Shown here: positions 9,366 through 20,423 of the stretch, piece after piece | How the letters are laid out: each line of letters begins with the position of its first letter | Position numbering within the stretch: the stretch's first letter is position 1 | DNA from: Lobosporangium transversale | Taxonomy: Eukaryota > Mortierellomycota > Mortierellomycetes > Mortierellales > Mortierellaceae | NCBI RefSeq assembly: GCF_002105155.1 | Contig: NW_019029001.1 | Span: 496,001-560,000 of the forward strand | Direction: 5' to 3' | DNA: 64,000 nucleotides | Position numbers and translations under genes: made by a program | Notes under the pieces: generated by a model | The model's input: the letters and a program-made list of their open reading frames with translations, nothing else | Database searches by the model: none | What the model was told of the DNA's origin: nothing

Positions 9366-10660
9366 TTATGGGAGAACATTCATCCAAGAGTCCAGGATGA
9401 CCAAGCGCTGGATCGTCGTAGGGCTAAGGCTATTTCTTTCAGGTGGCAGGAAGAACTTAGCTTGCGAAAAGCATCTTTCTGCCGGGGTTGATGTCACAGG
9501 GACTGCAAGATAGTCCTTTGCCATATTCGCCAAATTGGGCAAGCGCTCCTTTTGTGATCGCCAGTACACTAACTCTGGAGGCTCATGTTTACTAGCAACT
9601 AGAGAACTTCCTTCTCGAACGTATAATTCAAGCTCTCCACCTTTTTTCTTGATACCATAGCGTCTCATCTCCACTTCTTCTTCAGCTGGAAGCTGACTTG
9701 GGCCTTCTTTGCCCTTATATTCATCTTCCCAGACCTTCGTTACCATGTCTTGGCTGCTTTGAATATATTCACCCCATTCGTTAGCTTCCCACCAGTCAAA
9801 CCGCATCCTCGGGTCCATAGCAGTGGCGACGGCATAGACCGCTGAGGAATCAGTTTTAGAATAATAACGCAAAAGCTTCTTTAACCCTTGACCTGCTGCG
9901 TTTTTTAGTGGAGGATCCTCTTCTTTTTCAATATAATCTTCTAGGTGGTCGATCATGTTGTTGTAAGCAGACATGGCTCTGTTGATTGTCGGGTATCCCA
10001 GGCTAGAAGACACCGTCGCTGTGATATCATTAAACTGGCTAAGCAAAATATGGAGCTTCTTCAGGTATCCCCATTCTTCGTCTTTCAGGGAGAAGGCCGA
10101 TAAAAACGGTTCGTTCTGGCACATGCTCTGGTAGGGTAGCCTTAACGTTATTGCCCTATCCACCATGATGAAAGTAGAGTTCCAACGTGTGCAGTTATCC
10201 CTTTTCAGTTCAAGGTTTGGGCATTTCAGGATAGCGCAGACCTGGCCAAACTTGTCAATTCTTTGTGGCGAAGCTCTATGTATAAGTCGATATAAAAGGT
10301 ATTTTATAGTTAAGTTTCATGATTCAAGTTTACATTTGCAGTCAAGATTATATAGTAATACTGACCTGATCTTAACAATGCCTTTTCTGAGTTTCTGTAA
10401 TGTACTCAGCGTTACAAGCGTTAACCCAACCGCATCCTCACACTCATTGTTGTTCACGTAGAGACTGTCATTTTCAGGAGCCAAGTCATTCAAACCACTT
10501 GGGTCCAAAATCGCCTGAACTGCCAGATTAATGATGTGTCCAAGGCATGGCACATGGTATAAGCCATCCTTGAGCGACCTAATGTTTTTTATTTTTATTT
10601 TTTTTTTGAGAAGTGTTAGAGATAACTCATTTGTCAAGGACTGACAGGACGAGTGCAAGA
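9366..10660 (-). pseudogene. hAT transposase, C-terminal part (truncated)
   Basis: Exons read leftwards. The first runs from an acceptor near 10580 (ending TTAG) to the donor AG|GTCAGT near 10375. The second starts after CATAG near 10280 and runs to the stop at 9366. The join gives GIVKIR then ASPQRIDKF. Recognisable hAT features are PCLGHIINLAVQ, CTRWNSTFIM, and the C-terminal dimerisation block YLAVPVTSTPAERCFSQAKFF. The N-terminal BED finger and first catalytic region are absent, and sequence upstream of 10660 does not continue the protein, so this copy cannot be autonomous. Confidence 0.8.
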
Positions 10661-11400
10661 GAAGGTAAGTGATTTAGGAACAAGAATGAACTTAGGAGAT
10701 TCAAGAATAGTCTTATTGCAGACTGAGGTTTACTATGTTACAAATCTATCATATTTATACTTGTTTGACTGAAGCGGAGACGCGCTTCAAGAACTCTAAA
10801 TAAAGCTTACTCAAATATTTCCTAAGGACTTTTACCATATGCGGAACTCCAAGTGTTGAGTTAACTTAATACACAGGATCCGAGGAAGATATCTGGTGCA
10901 ATCTTATTTCCAGGTTCCTTGGCACTATAAGTCTTGGTTATTGGTTTATAGCTCTTCCAGAATCCTTGGAGCTATTCACGGAGCTAGAAAACTAGGAGAC
11001 GCGACTTGGCTTGACAGGCAAACTATGCATGGAGGAATGAGTGAAGGAAATGAGCGGAACAAATTAATCAAGCACACGTGATCTTTTTCAGATTCGAATC
11101 AGACAAAAGTCATTCATCAATTCATGAGCTAGACATTGCTTGCTGTTCGTGACACTTGCCGTCTTTGAGGCTTCAAGAAAAACAAGATAATAGGTTTCTT
11201 CATGACGGGAAGGATGCAAGCGAAATCACTATAATAATTTTGTGCAACATAGTATTTCGCCCATATTTCTAGAGCATTCCTTGCAACAGGATATTAACTA
11301 GTATAAATAGGTCTACTTTCTATCTAGTTCTGTAGCATAGTTCCCCCTGAATAAAAGATACCTTTATTGCACCCTTAGATCCCCCTAGAACACTACCTTG
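10661..11400. other. Decayed repeat spacer, no gene seen
   Basis: AT-rich sequence between the hAT and Tc1 remnants. Short ORFs on both strands show no recognisable domain. I see no RNA gene. Confidence 0.6.
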
Positions 11401-11404
11401 ACTT

Positions 11405-11698
11405 TTGCAGATTGTTAGGAAGTATTTGGAGTCAGTACATCTGACAGAAGAGGAAGGTACACTTCTAGAGTGGCCAGCACAATCCCCTGACCTCAACCCT
11501 ATTGAACACATGTGGGCAGAATTGGATAGGCGGCTCTCTAGGTATCCGGAGCGAGCTAAGAGCTGTGATGAACTATGGGAGCGAATATCGGTTGAATGCT
11601 ACAGGATCCCAGTGGACTTCTGCCGCAAACTCATCATAGGTATCCATAAGAGACTCCAAGCTGTCAGTGATGCCCATGGTTGGAATACTATCTATTGA
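11405..11698 (+). pseudogene. Tc1/mariner transposase C-terminal fragment
   Basis: The 97-aa ORF contains LEWPAQSPDLNPIEHMWAEL, the signature around the third catalytic acidic residue of Tc1/mariner DDE transposases, followed by the usual helical C-terminus ending GWNTIY. The N-terminal helix-turn-helix and first two Asp residues are not found upstream, so it is a truncated relic. The first methionine is only the first codon of the open frame; the true protein began further upstream. Confidence 0.85.
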
Positions 11699-12480
11699 TG
11701 TAAGGTTATGGCTCACAAAAGTATAAAGATCTTTGGCCACCGAATGGGCACATGTGAAACTGATTCAATGACCTGCATGAACAAAAAAGTCATTAGCTAT
11801 TCAAATGAGACAAGCTAATGTCACAACGCATCACTATGTCGTAGAAGAAGACGGGAGCTTTATTAAACCAAAGTATGAGTGGTGTATGCATATACGGTTT
11901 CTAGGAATGAAAAAAAGAAATGCACATGGAAATGAATTATTGAATCAGTTTTGCATGATAGTGTATCTCACAACTACAGTAGTTGACACAAATAGCAGAG
12001 CCTAGTCCGGCTTAACTATTGATATTTATACACAATATTATTGTATGCACCTTTATTCTCTAACGATCCTTGTTGTGCTATTCGAGTTTAATGCTTGATG
12101 CTTTTTGTTATTCCAACGAAATATAAACATCGTTGAGAATCTTGCCCACGATATCCTCATCCACGCCTCGACAAAAACCGCGGCCCGACAGCTGCTAAGA
12201 ATCCGAGTGTGCGAATGGGTAAAATCTTGGTTGGCCTAATATTACTTCAGAGTATATATGATGGTTAAAATTGGTCTCGATGTCGAGTTGCATGTTGTAT
12301 TTGAAAAAGGCCTTGCGTTTGTAATACCATGCAAAAAAATAATCATATTATCCATTTTCCGCGACGGAGAACAGACGGCAACTTGTGATCAGACCTGGCG
12401 AGCTGGCAGGAGATAGCAAGAACCAAGGCGGAACCATGTCTTGGAGGGGAAAAAAAAAATAGAAAAAAAAAAAGAAAGAA
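11699..12480. other. Transposon-nest spacer, no gene seen
   Basis: AT-rich DNA following the Tc1 relic. The 66-aa ORF at 11805-12005 has no recognisable domain. I see nothing else to annotate. Confidence 0.6.
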
Positions 12481-13015
12481 AAAGAAAAGAGCCAGTATCC
12501 TTGAGATTCGATACGACTGGGTTGCTGAAACCAGGTCAAAGACCAGGAGTTTCCATCACTATAAATAGTGGGCAGTTAACGAATCAGTGGGATGTCTGGC
12601 GTCTCCTCATAACGACCTCCAAGGTCAGAATGAAAGAATAAAAAAAAAATAAAAAAGACTCAGATGCTTGACAGAATCTTTTTAAAACCGGGGGGCTGAA
12701 ATTTTTGAACAAGGCCAAAGACCTGCTCAAAGCTTTCCCCACTATGGGTAGTGGCCAGTTCGAATCAGCAGAACATCTGGTGTCTCCTTGTAACGACCTT
12801 CAAGGTCAAAGAAAAGAATAAAAAAAAAGAAAAAGAAAGATTCAGATGCTTGACAGACTCTTAATTACCGGGGGGCTGAAACTTTTGCACAAGACCAAAG
12901 GCCTGTTCAAAAGCTTCCCCACTAGTACAGTGGCCGGTTCGAATCAGCAGAACATCTGGCATCTCCTTGTAACGACCTTCGAGGTCAAAGAAAAGAAAAG
13001 AAAAGGGAGAAGGAA
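12480..13015 (+). repeat. Tandem array of three diverged ~182-bp units
   Basis: Unit starts near 12480 (diverged), 12661 and 12843; the spacing of the CAGATGCTTGACAGA marker between the last two is 182 bp. Each unit holds GGGGGGCTGAAA (weaker in unit 1), CCCCACTA-like and TAACGACCT-CAAGGTC-like blocks and ends in an A/G-rich tract. Units 2 and 3 contain GTTCGAATCAGCAG; in unit 3 this reads GGTTCGAATC, resembling a Pol III B box. It may be a satellite seed or tandem SINE-like units. Confidence 0.85.
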
Positions 13016-13207
13016 GCTGCGATGTTCTCATTGGATCGAAAAAGTCCGCGTCTATTCATTGTAAGAAACCAGAGATTACTCACAGATAATTAGGAAGCGC
13101 GGCTAAATGATAAAAAAAGATAATGTTTACTACTTACTTGATGGAACTCTGTGAATTTGACGATCATCATGTTTGATTGCGTTGCGTGAGAGCTAAGAGT
13201 GAAGGCA

Positions 13208-13240
13208 AGGAAGCGGAAGCGGAAGCGGAAGCGGAAGCAA
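13208..13240 (+). repeat. GGAAGC hexanucleotide minisatellite
   Basis: About five tandem copies of GGAAGC inside the transposon nest. No coding role is visible. Confidence 0.85.
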
Positions 13241-13467
13241 AACATGATGACGCATAACAGTTATTCAACGTCAAAGCCACTAACCTCTTCCGCCGCTCGA
13301 CGTGCAAATAGAGGACAGCGAGCCAAGCTTGCAAGTAGCGAACGACATCAGATTTAGAGTTGCTATTCAATACAATTCAATTTTCGCTGGAGTCTATTCA
13401 ATCAATTTAAAAAATATAAGGTATCCTGACCAAATGAAACGGGCTATACAAGGCTGATATACTACCA

Positions 13468-13729
13468 ATGTGTTTGAATGTGCATTCTCCATTCTGTAGC
13501 TGTGTGTAATCAATCTTTTATTGATGCAAGAATAAATGATGAATGATGTCTGAGGTAGCAGTGTATGGATGGCAGAGCACTTGGTCAACAGGCTGAAACC
13601 TTATTTTAACAAGCATGCTGGAAAAATGAATCAGCACGCTGGAAAAATGAAGCAGCATACTGAAAAATTTAACCCGCACGTGCTTGTTCTCAAAAATCGC
13701 TGCTGCTTCGCTTCCAGCTTCGATCACTG
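13468..13729 (-). mobile_element. Solo terminal arm of the CAGCATGCTGG hAT family
   Basis: This matches the right terminal arm of the hAT at 46.2-46.46 kb: CCATTCTGTAGCTGTG, CTTTTATTGATGC, three degenerate CAGCATGCTGG-type palindromes, and the terminal CAGCTTCGATCACTG ending at 13729. Only one end is present, so it is a solo end or a heavily deleted copy. It abuts direct-repeat copy 2, which starts right after its terminus. Confidence 0.8.
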
Positions 13730-13740
13730 TAATATTGACT

Positions 13741-14385
13741 AGAATATTTATCTTATCGAGGTCGTACGTAGCCCAGAATAGATGTTGATATTCTTTATGC
13801 GATTCTGGGACTAAATAAAGAATTACAAACGATTTATCTATATGCCGCTTTACCTTGCACCTTTGTTGGTCGTATTCTTATAGGTTGTGGATGGTTCCCT
13901 GATGCTTTCTTTCATTTAGCGCGTGCATACATCTCTAGTGTTTCCGTATGCTATTAAGCACATAGCGATGATTTTAGTAATTAGGGACCTCTAATATGTA
14001 GTTTGTTTCGGTAGATATACAAACATATTCTTTGCTACGATGCATAGCGTGCCGTGTTGCTACTCTCTTTCTTTTCTCTTTCTTCTATATCTTTATCTCT
14101 GTCCTTCTTTATTAAGAGCTCAAGCGCCCTCGGTACTAAATTTTATTTATCAAATTCACCAAAATACAATGGGTAGACTTCAGTTTATTTTGTGGAATGT
14201 CTATCCTCTCACCCGCTTGTAACCCGAGAGATTACTTATCTTTTGATAGTTGGTGACAGTTCGCACTCAAAGCCAATCTTGCCACAATTACCTATATCCC
14301 TATATCTAAATAGCTAAAATACTTTAATAGCATAACCGTGACTAATAGTGATAGAAAAGAGACATAAATACTCTTTTCTGTTACG
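13741..14385 (+). repeat. ~620-bp dispersed direct repeat, copy 2
   Basis: It is homologous to 7815-8437 in the same orientation, with small indels, for example an extra CTTATAGGTTGTGGATG block near 13880. Its left boundary coincides with the hAT terminus at 13729, suggesting the hAT inserted at or near its edge. Confidence 0.8.
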
Positions 14386-15284
14386 TTGATAAAGATCCTT
14401 AGTTTTGTCTCATTACATTCCAAGTTTGTTATCATGTTCAATCAGGGCTGATTTTTCATCAATAATAGGCAAAACTTGCCTTGGGTCGTCTTTAGCACGT
14501 AGTGTCGCATACTCAGCAGCACATGTAGATGCTCACTGCGTCTAGGGACTAGCTTCATATTGTACAATCACCTGATAGAAAGTTTGGTCAAAAAAATAAA
14601 ATTTTGAAATGGTTATGAAGAGAAGCACTGTCTTCAATCCTATTTCTTGCCATTTTCCCTCAGCATGTACTGCCCACAAACTTCAGTAATTATCCACATT
14701 GGCCTCATTAATAAAAGCGCAAATTTCCATCTTGGTTGGTGAAGTATTTTTGTATGTCACAAATGAGATGTTTGTTAGAGACTCAAAATAAAAATAATAG
14801 ACTTTCTTTCGGGTGACTGTAGAGCGGAATAGAGCCTGAAAAATATTTTGTAGATAGATAGTAAGCAGTAGAAAAGTATGTGAGAATAAGATATAGGTCC
14901 ACACACCCATGGGGTATTTATTCATTTTCTGATAGAGGGACTTATACCAGGTAACTACGAATCTATCTGTAGGATGACACAAGTTTGTTCTAAAAACTTC
15001 ATGTCAAAGATTTATCACGTCTATGTGTGGCGGGTTATTGCCACTAATTTCTACTGCTAACCTTTTTAGCGCATTAGTGTTTTTTACCCTAATTTTTTTT
15101 CTATCATAATATTGCATACTGTGGAATATGCAACAGAGCGCGATGAGTATCGCAGCCCCCACGGCGCTGCAAGTTCCAACAGTAATAACTCCAGACTCCT
15201 CTCTACTCTAGACTCACCTTCGCTTATTTCCTTCGAAATAAAAAGCTAAAATCATATAATCTGTAGGATACACGTTGCTGCTTG
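14386..15284. other. Transposon-nest spacer, no supported gene
   Basis: A 99-aa minus ORF (14683-14982) has no recognisable domain and no splicing partner. The DNA is probably decayed element sequence. Confidence 0.55.
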
Positions 15285-15372
15285 TAGATGAAATAAAGAC
15301 CCCGTGCAAATAAATAAAAAAATATTTGCACGGGGGAAGCAGTGTGTACGAGGGCAATGCAAATAACTTCAT
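15285..15372 (-). repeat. Hairpin-bearing sequence, right copy (inverted relative to 7622)
   Basis: It contains CCCCGTGCAAATA...TATTTGCACGGGGG, with GAAATAAAGACC on its left and GTGTGTACGAGGGCAATGC on its right. These are the reverse complements of the blocks around 7622-7740, in the matching order. Confidence 0.65.
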
Positions 15373-16075
15373 CCTTTCGAGTTCGGGACAACTACTTAGG
15401 AAAACTAAACTGGACGTGATAGAGCGACTAGGTGGGATGAAGTTTTTGATGACTATGGATAGTGGATAATTTGTCGCGTTGCGCAACAGGCCACGTCGGA
15501 AATATGGGCTTTGAGTACTAACCACGGTGGTCAGGGTTCATGAAATCATGGATTCAGCGGCTCTAGCCGTTTGTGCACTAATAACTGTTTATTGACTATA
15601 GTTTCTGGAGCATCTTCTTCATAGTGTAGAAAATGGATCCCATGACCCTGCGGGTCCTTGTTATCAAAAAAAAAAAAAAAAAAAAAAAGGCTGTGTTCAG
15701 ACGTTGGACTCATGTGGCGCATGTAATGTTACTGAAGGTTTTGAGCTTGGTGATGAATACAATGCTAGGGAGAGGAGACTCCACCAAGGAGCGTGTATCT
15801 AGCTGATCTATTTATCTACTGTCAAGTTTTCGATGGCATTGAATTAAATGGTAAGACAGACGTAAAGGTAGAAAATGAGATTTTTCTCTTAAAAACAGCC
15901 TTAAAATGTTGATGGGTAGGTGAAGATTCCAAGATTTACGTTTTGAAAATCTACAGAAATTTTCTTTATTGAAATAAATCAGCATTAGATATCCATCCAC
16001 GAAAAGAATAGATCTGTTAACTAAATTAATGGGATTACAATTAGAGTTATAGGAAAAGAAAGAAAAGAGTTTTTT
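15373..16075. other. Intergenic, poly(A)-bearing sequence
   Basis: It contains an A-run near 15666-15688 preceded by CCCTGCGGGTCCTTG, which may be the 3' tail of a decayed retroposon, and the 3' flank of the acyltransferase gene. No gene is seen. Confidence 0.55.
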
Positions 16076-17722
16076 TTACTTGTTGCAACTATCAACGCTG
16101 GAAGCTGATGCATTAGCGCCTGCAGAAGTAATAGCAGAAGAAAGAAGGGCGTCTCGGAAGAGATATTCTTTTCTCTCTGGTTCGATGGCTTGCAGCACCA
16201 TGCGCTTGAATTCCTTCATGAACAATTCTACTTGCTCACGGTCCTTGAAAGTCTGTTTATGCCAGACGCATGTCATGGACAAAACACCATTTGCTGTGGC
16301 GGCATTGAGCGTGACTGCAGAGCAGGTAATGCAGCTCGACTGTGAAAATACTGCATCTTCAATTTTGTACACTACTGTAGAAGAGGCTGAAGTGGATTCT
16401 GGCGATGATGATTCTTTAGATATCGATGCTGGTGCAGAGGTGGATTGATCCCATCCTTTGCCAAGATTAGATAGTTTGATAGTTGCCAGTCGACCATGTA
16501 GCTCTTTGACAGTGTAATCACGCACAAAATCTTCCCATCCACCTGGATGATTAGGAAGATACTCCAATAGACCTGTATGTTCCAAAAGATCCTGGACACC
16601 CTTTTTGGTGGATGTAGCCTTGACGACCTGATCGCGGTACGCATTGGTCAGATCCCAGAATTCTGTATCCAATTTCACATGAATACCCTTGGTCATGATC
16701 TCTGAGACGAAATTGCCTTGAACTTCGGCAGAAATTGGAGGGGAGAGGAGTGGACGAAGAGAGACTGGGGTTGCAAACACTATCTTGTCTTTACTAGTCT
16801 TTGGTTCATGTTCGTTTTCTAAATGAGATAGATAAACTGCCTTCATCGCAAAACAAGATGCACTGTAAAGGATAGATTGAACGGTGGTCTTGCGAGTCTT
16901 TGCAACTTGTATCAATTGCTTAGTTTCTTCTCTGGTCAGATACCAGATAGCCATCTGGGTAATGACAGGACCTTCAAGTGTGGCATCACATTCACCACCC
17001 CAGTATTTCGGTTCGATAGCCTTCTTGACAGATGCCGGGAGCAAAAGCCCTGTCGTGAAGGCCTTAGCCAAAGTTATCACACCTGGACTACAACGGACAC
17101 GTTCCTCCAGAGGTGGAGGTAATGGAGCAGTGGGTGCAACCACTACAGTTGATAATGGTGTCTTAACTTGGGTTTGTGCTTGCTCTTGTACTTGAAGATT
17201 CAGCCGTTCAACTAACTGCTGTGTGAGTCCCATGCCAGAGCGTCCATCGCCAATCACATGCAAGTAAACATGTAGCAAGAAAAATGTATCATCGGCCTGA
17301 ACATGCACCACTATTATACGCCACAACGGAACTTGAGTGTCAAGCAAATCAAAAGGTAACGAATGCTCTCGCTCGAGGACCTGTGTGATGTCGTTCCGAT
17401 GCTGAATGGATGTCACCCGAATGATTCGAGTAATGTCAACCGTAGGCATGCGTAAAAACTTGGGTTCACCACCGAGATGATCTCCTACTACCACAGACAA
17501 AGTTGGATGCTTCTGAATTAACCAAGTCAAAGGCCCAGCCAACAACTCAACCCACTGGGCGGTTTCTGTTGGTATTTTTAATGGCGCGGTAGCCGAGGAA
17601 TTTGGGTCTGATTGCAGTCGGAGTCGTGTGCCAACGACGACATTAAAGTAGATCCCAGCATTGGCTCTTGCGAGGCTGTATCGATCGAGGTTGGCGAGTT
17701 TACGAACAAAGGGAAGAGCCAT
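16076..17722 (-). CDS. Alcohol acetyltransferase / condensation-type acyltransferase
   Basis: A single-exon 548-aa protein, starting at the ATG at 17722 (MALPFVRKLANLDRYSLAR). Around residue 150 it has the catalytic HxxxDG motif (HVIGDG) of the CoA-dependent BAHD/condensation/AATase superfamily, and later LSNLGKGWD at the position of the structural DFGWG-like motif. The C-terminal third contains the LTWHK-like segment SMTCVWHKQTF typical of fungal alcohol acetyltransferase-like proteins. It probably transfers an acyl group from CoA to an alcohol or amine; the substrate cannot be read from sequence. The frame stays open upstream to 17935 (another 71 codons); I prefer 17722 because the family conservation begins there. 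A low-complexity Ser block near residues 450-470 is the only oddity. Confidence 0.8.
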   Translation of the reverse strand: MALPFVRKLANLDRYSLARANAGIYFNVVVGTRLRLQSDPNSSATAPLKIPTETAQWVELLAGPLTWLIQKHPTLSVVVGDHLGGEPKFLRMPTVDITRIIRVTSIQHRNDITQVLEREHSLPFDLLDTQVPLWRIIVVHVQADDTFFLLHVYLHVIGDGRSGMGLTQQLVERLNLQVQEQAQTQVKTPLSTVVVAPTAPLPPPLEERVRCSPGVITLAKAFTTGLLLPASVKKAIEPKYWGGECDATLEGPVITQMAIWYLTREETKQLIQVAKTRKTTVQSILYSASCFAMKAVYLSHLENEHEPKTSKDKIVFATPVSLRPLLSPPISAEVQGNFVSEIMTKGIHVKLDTEFWDLTNAYRDQVVKATSTKKGVQDLLEHTGLLEYLPNHPGGWEDFVRDYTVKELHGRLATIKLSNLGKGWDQSTSAPASISKESSSPESTSASSTVVYKIEDAVFSQSSCITCSAVTLNAATANGVLSMTCVWHKQTFKDREQVELFMKEFKRMVLQAIEPERKEYLFRDALLSSAITSAGANASASSVDSCNK

Positions 17723-18279
17723 TAGAGATAATGGTAAACAATGAAGGTGTGTATAGGTGATAGAAGGATAGAAGGAAGAGAAGCGATACCAAGTACATGT
17801 ATCACGATGGTCTTTTTTAAGACGAAGCGATCGTTGCACAGATAATAAAGCTCCGGCAACTGCGGAGTTGAATAGTACTTCTGACAATGTGAAAGTGATC
17901 GGACATCCCATTTTTTCTCTTTTTTTTGCGTCCATGGAGCCTGACCAAAATTGACAAACTATACATGTTCAACTGAGCTCAGATCAGCCTTGCAGCCCTC
18001 GATTTTCTTTATATTTTTCCTTTAATGCAGCAATTGTCCACCTGGAAAAGAAAGGCCGATGCTGACCGTATGAATTGTAAGAGTGTATAAATAGCATAAG
18101 AAAAGGAAAGAAAAGGAAGGGAACAAGAATGAAGTATGAAAAACGAAACAATAAAGAGAGAAGGAAAGTGTGGAGAGCGATGAAAAGGCTTGGAGAATCT
18201 GCAAGAGAAATAAAAATAAAAAAAAGGATAGACTTGGTTGGGCACACCACCACGCTATACAGTACTAAGCAATAGCCTC
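17723..18279. other. Intergenic between acyltransferase and PP2C
   Basis: This spans the promoter side of the acyltransferase and the 3' side of PP2C; both genes read leftwards. On the minus strand 18010-18220 is strongly CT-rich, a common fungal core-promoter feature. No ORF there looks real. Confidence 0.6.
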
Positions 18280-20392
18280 TTATTTGCCCGGCTTGACTGG
18301 TGATGGCTCCATTGTCTCCTGTTTTTCCTCCACTTTCGGCTCATTGCTTTCTTTGAGTTCATTTGCTTCCTTCAATTCATTTATATCCATAGTTTCCTTG
18401 GCTTCCTTGGTCTCAGTGACAGACTCGGATTCAGGTAACTCTTGAACATCATTAGCTTTGGGTGTTCCATCGGCATTGGTAGACAGCACTTCTTGTCTTT
18501 CGTATTCTGCCAGCGTTTCTTTGAATGTCTCCGGATCCTCATCGCCATTAGGACGGAGTTTCGAATCCGCGGGTCCTAGACGTACTGCTACGCGTCTTGC
18601 AATATGTTCATACCAATCCTCCAACGTTCGTCCGTTTAAAAATGCCACAATTACCATGGTCATGTTATCGCAGCCAACTCCAGCCATACCGGTGTCTGAT
18701 GCCAAGCAGTTATCCATTGTCATTTCACACAATTTATCTAAGGGGATATTGTCAGCAATTCCCTTACGGACAAATGTCACTACCTCCTGAGATGTCATGC
18801 AATCCCAAATCCCTATATTACGATATCATGTGATAAAAGAATGTTATGTTTCGACAGCTATTTACCATGATGCAAAAATTACTATCAAAGTAAGCGTTCA
18901 GTCCAGTGTCCAACTGCACTCACCATCGCAAGCCAGGATCAAGAATTCGTCGTCATCTGTCAGCTTATGCTCCACAATCACGGGGTTTGCTTTTTTTTAA
19001 GGACCAGGGATGTCGTCAGTTGAGTATTTAAAAATGCCTCATCGTCTCATGGTGTATGGCACTAATATATTGAATAGGAGACATACCTGTCACAATTTGA
19101 TCATCTGGTCCGAGCGTAGCATTCGTCTTAAACTCAAAGTCGCCCAAGGCACGAGACAAGGCAAGACTGCCGTTAACTCGGCCATACTCTACAAACCCTC
19201 CTGCAGCAACAATACGCCTTGACTCCTCTATTAGCACAAATTACGTTGTTAATAAGAGACAAGAAAGGAATTTGTAGGGACAATTTGGATTTGAAATATT
19301 CCTAAAATTGTTCGATGTTTCATTTAGGCCGTACCTTTATTGACAGGCTTGTGATCGTGAGATAAAGCAATGGCTGCTCCATCAGTTCCGAGTACAGCAC
19401 GAGAATCACCAGCATTGCCCTAAATGATGAACACACGATCAATTAATACACAAAAGTGATCATTTTTCCAAGCAATAGCCGCACTTGACATGTCCAGTCT
19501 GCATCCATATCGATCACGTCATTATTCGGTCACGATTGAGAGGGAAATAAAAGAGGCAATGCTTACCACATAGAGAACATTTTTATCAGTGAATGTTGCG
19601 GTGATGGCCGTGCATCCAGACGAGTCTCCGCCATACTCAGGATCTGGTAAATGAAGTATAAATGAGCGATGTTAGAGACCCCAGCTCCATGATTCTTCAA
19701 AAGTCTGCCTTAACAACTGGTATGCTATTCATATTTGCAACATGCCCAAATATAAACGCTTTTTGACATAATAGCACATACCATAACGAAGGGCTCTATC
19801 CATCTCCAAGAATCCATTCTTAATTGCCGCCACGTAATCCCCCTTGGCAAACGCTTTGTCTCCAACAATTTTCTTGTGCAGTCCTTCGCCACTAAACTTG
19901 GCAACGTTAGGACCTAAGGATTGATCGAAATGCGTCCATAAATCCATAATGGTTGTCGAGTCAGTATAGCTGAAAGACTGCTATCCATGATATATATGAT
20001 TTATAAATTCACTTTCTTAGTCTGGTGAGATATACCTCCATGGCCGTCATAAACTGCAAAGAAGGCAACTCCTTCAGCATTCTCTACTTCGAGTAGGGTC
20101 GTATGCGCATCTTTTTTTTTTTTTTTTTTTTTTTTTCAGAGTGAGAGGGAAAAATAAAAATAACAGATTGGTTAGGAGAGGGATACGAGACAGGAGAAAT
20201 GTGATCACGCCTTGCATGTACAGTAGTCGTCCAATCCATACCTTCCATAGCTATTAGTAAATAGAGTAAGAAAAACGAGAAAAAAAAAGATAGAAAAGCA
20301 TAGGTGGCAAAGAGTCAAGGATATTATAGTACGCGACGAGCGTAGATTGGCGTATTTGAGAGGCGATAGCATAAACGGTAATAGCAAATAAA

Positions 20393-20423
<31 letters not shown>

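Larger units (their letters stand above)
8895..10660 (-). mobile_element. hAT transposon remnant, 5'-truncated
   Basis: The 3' terminus is CAGTG at 8895, a typical hAT end, followed inwards by dense subterminal repeats (8905-9230) and then the transposase C-terminus on the minus strand. Coding similarity stops near 10660, and I could not find the opposite terminus, so the 5' part is missing. Confidence 0.75.

Noticed and set aside
12441-13064. ORFs across the 182-bp tandem units
   Set aside because: Frames are not conserved between units and the sequence is low complexity.
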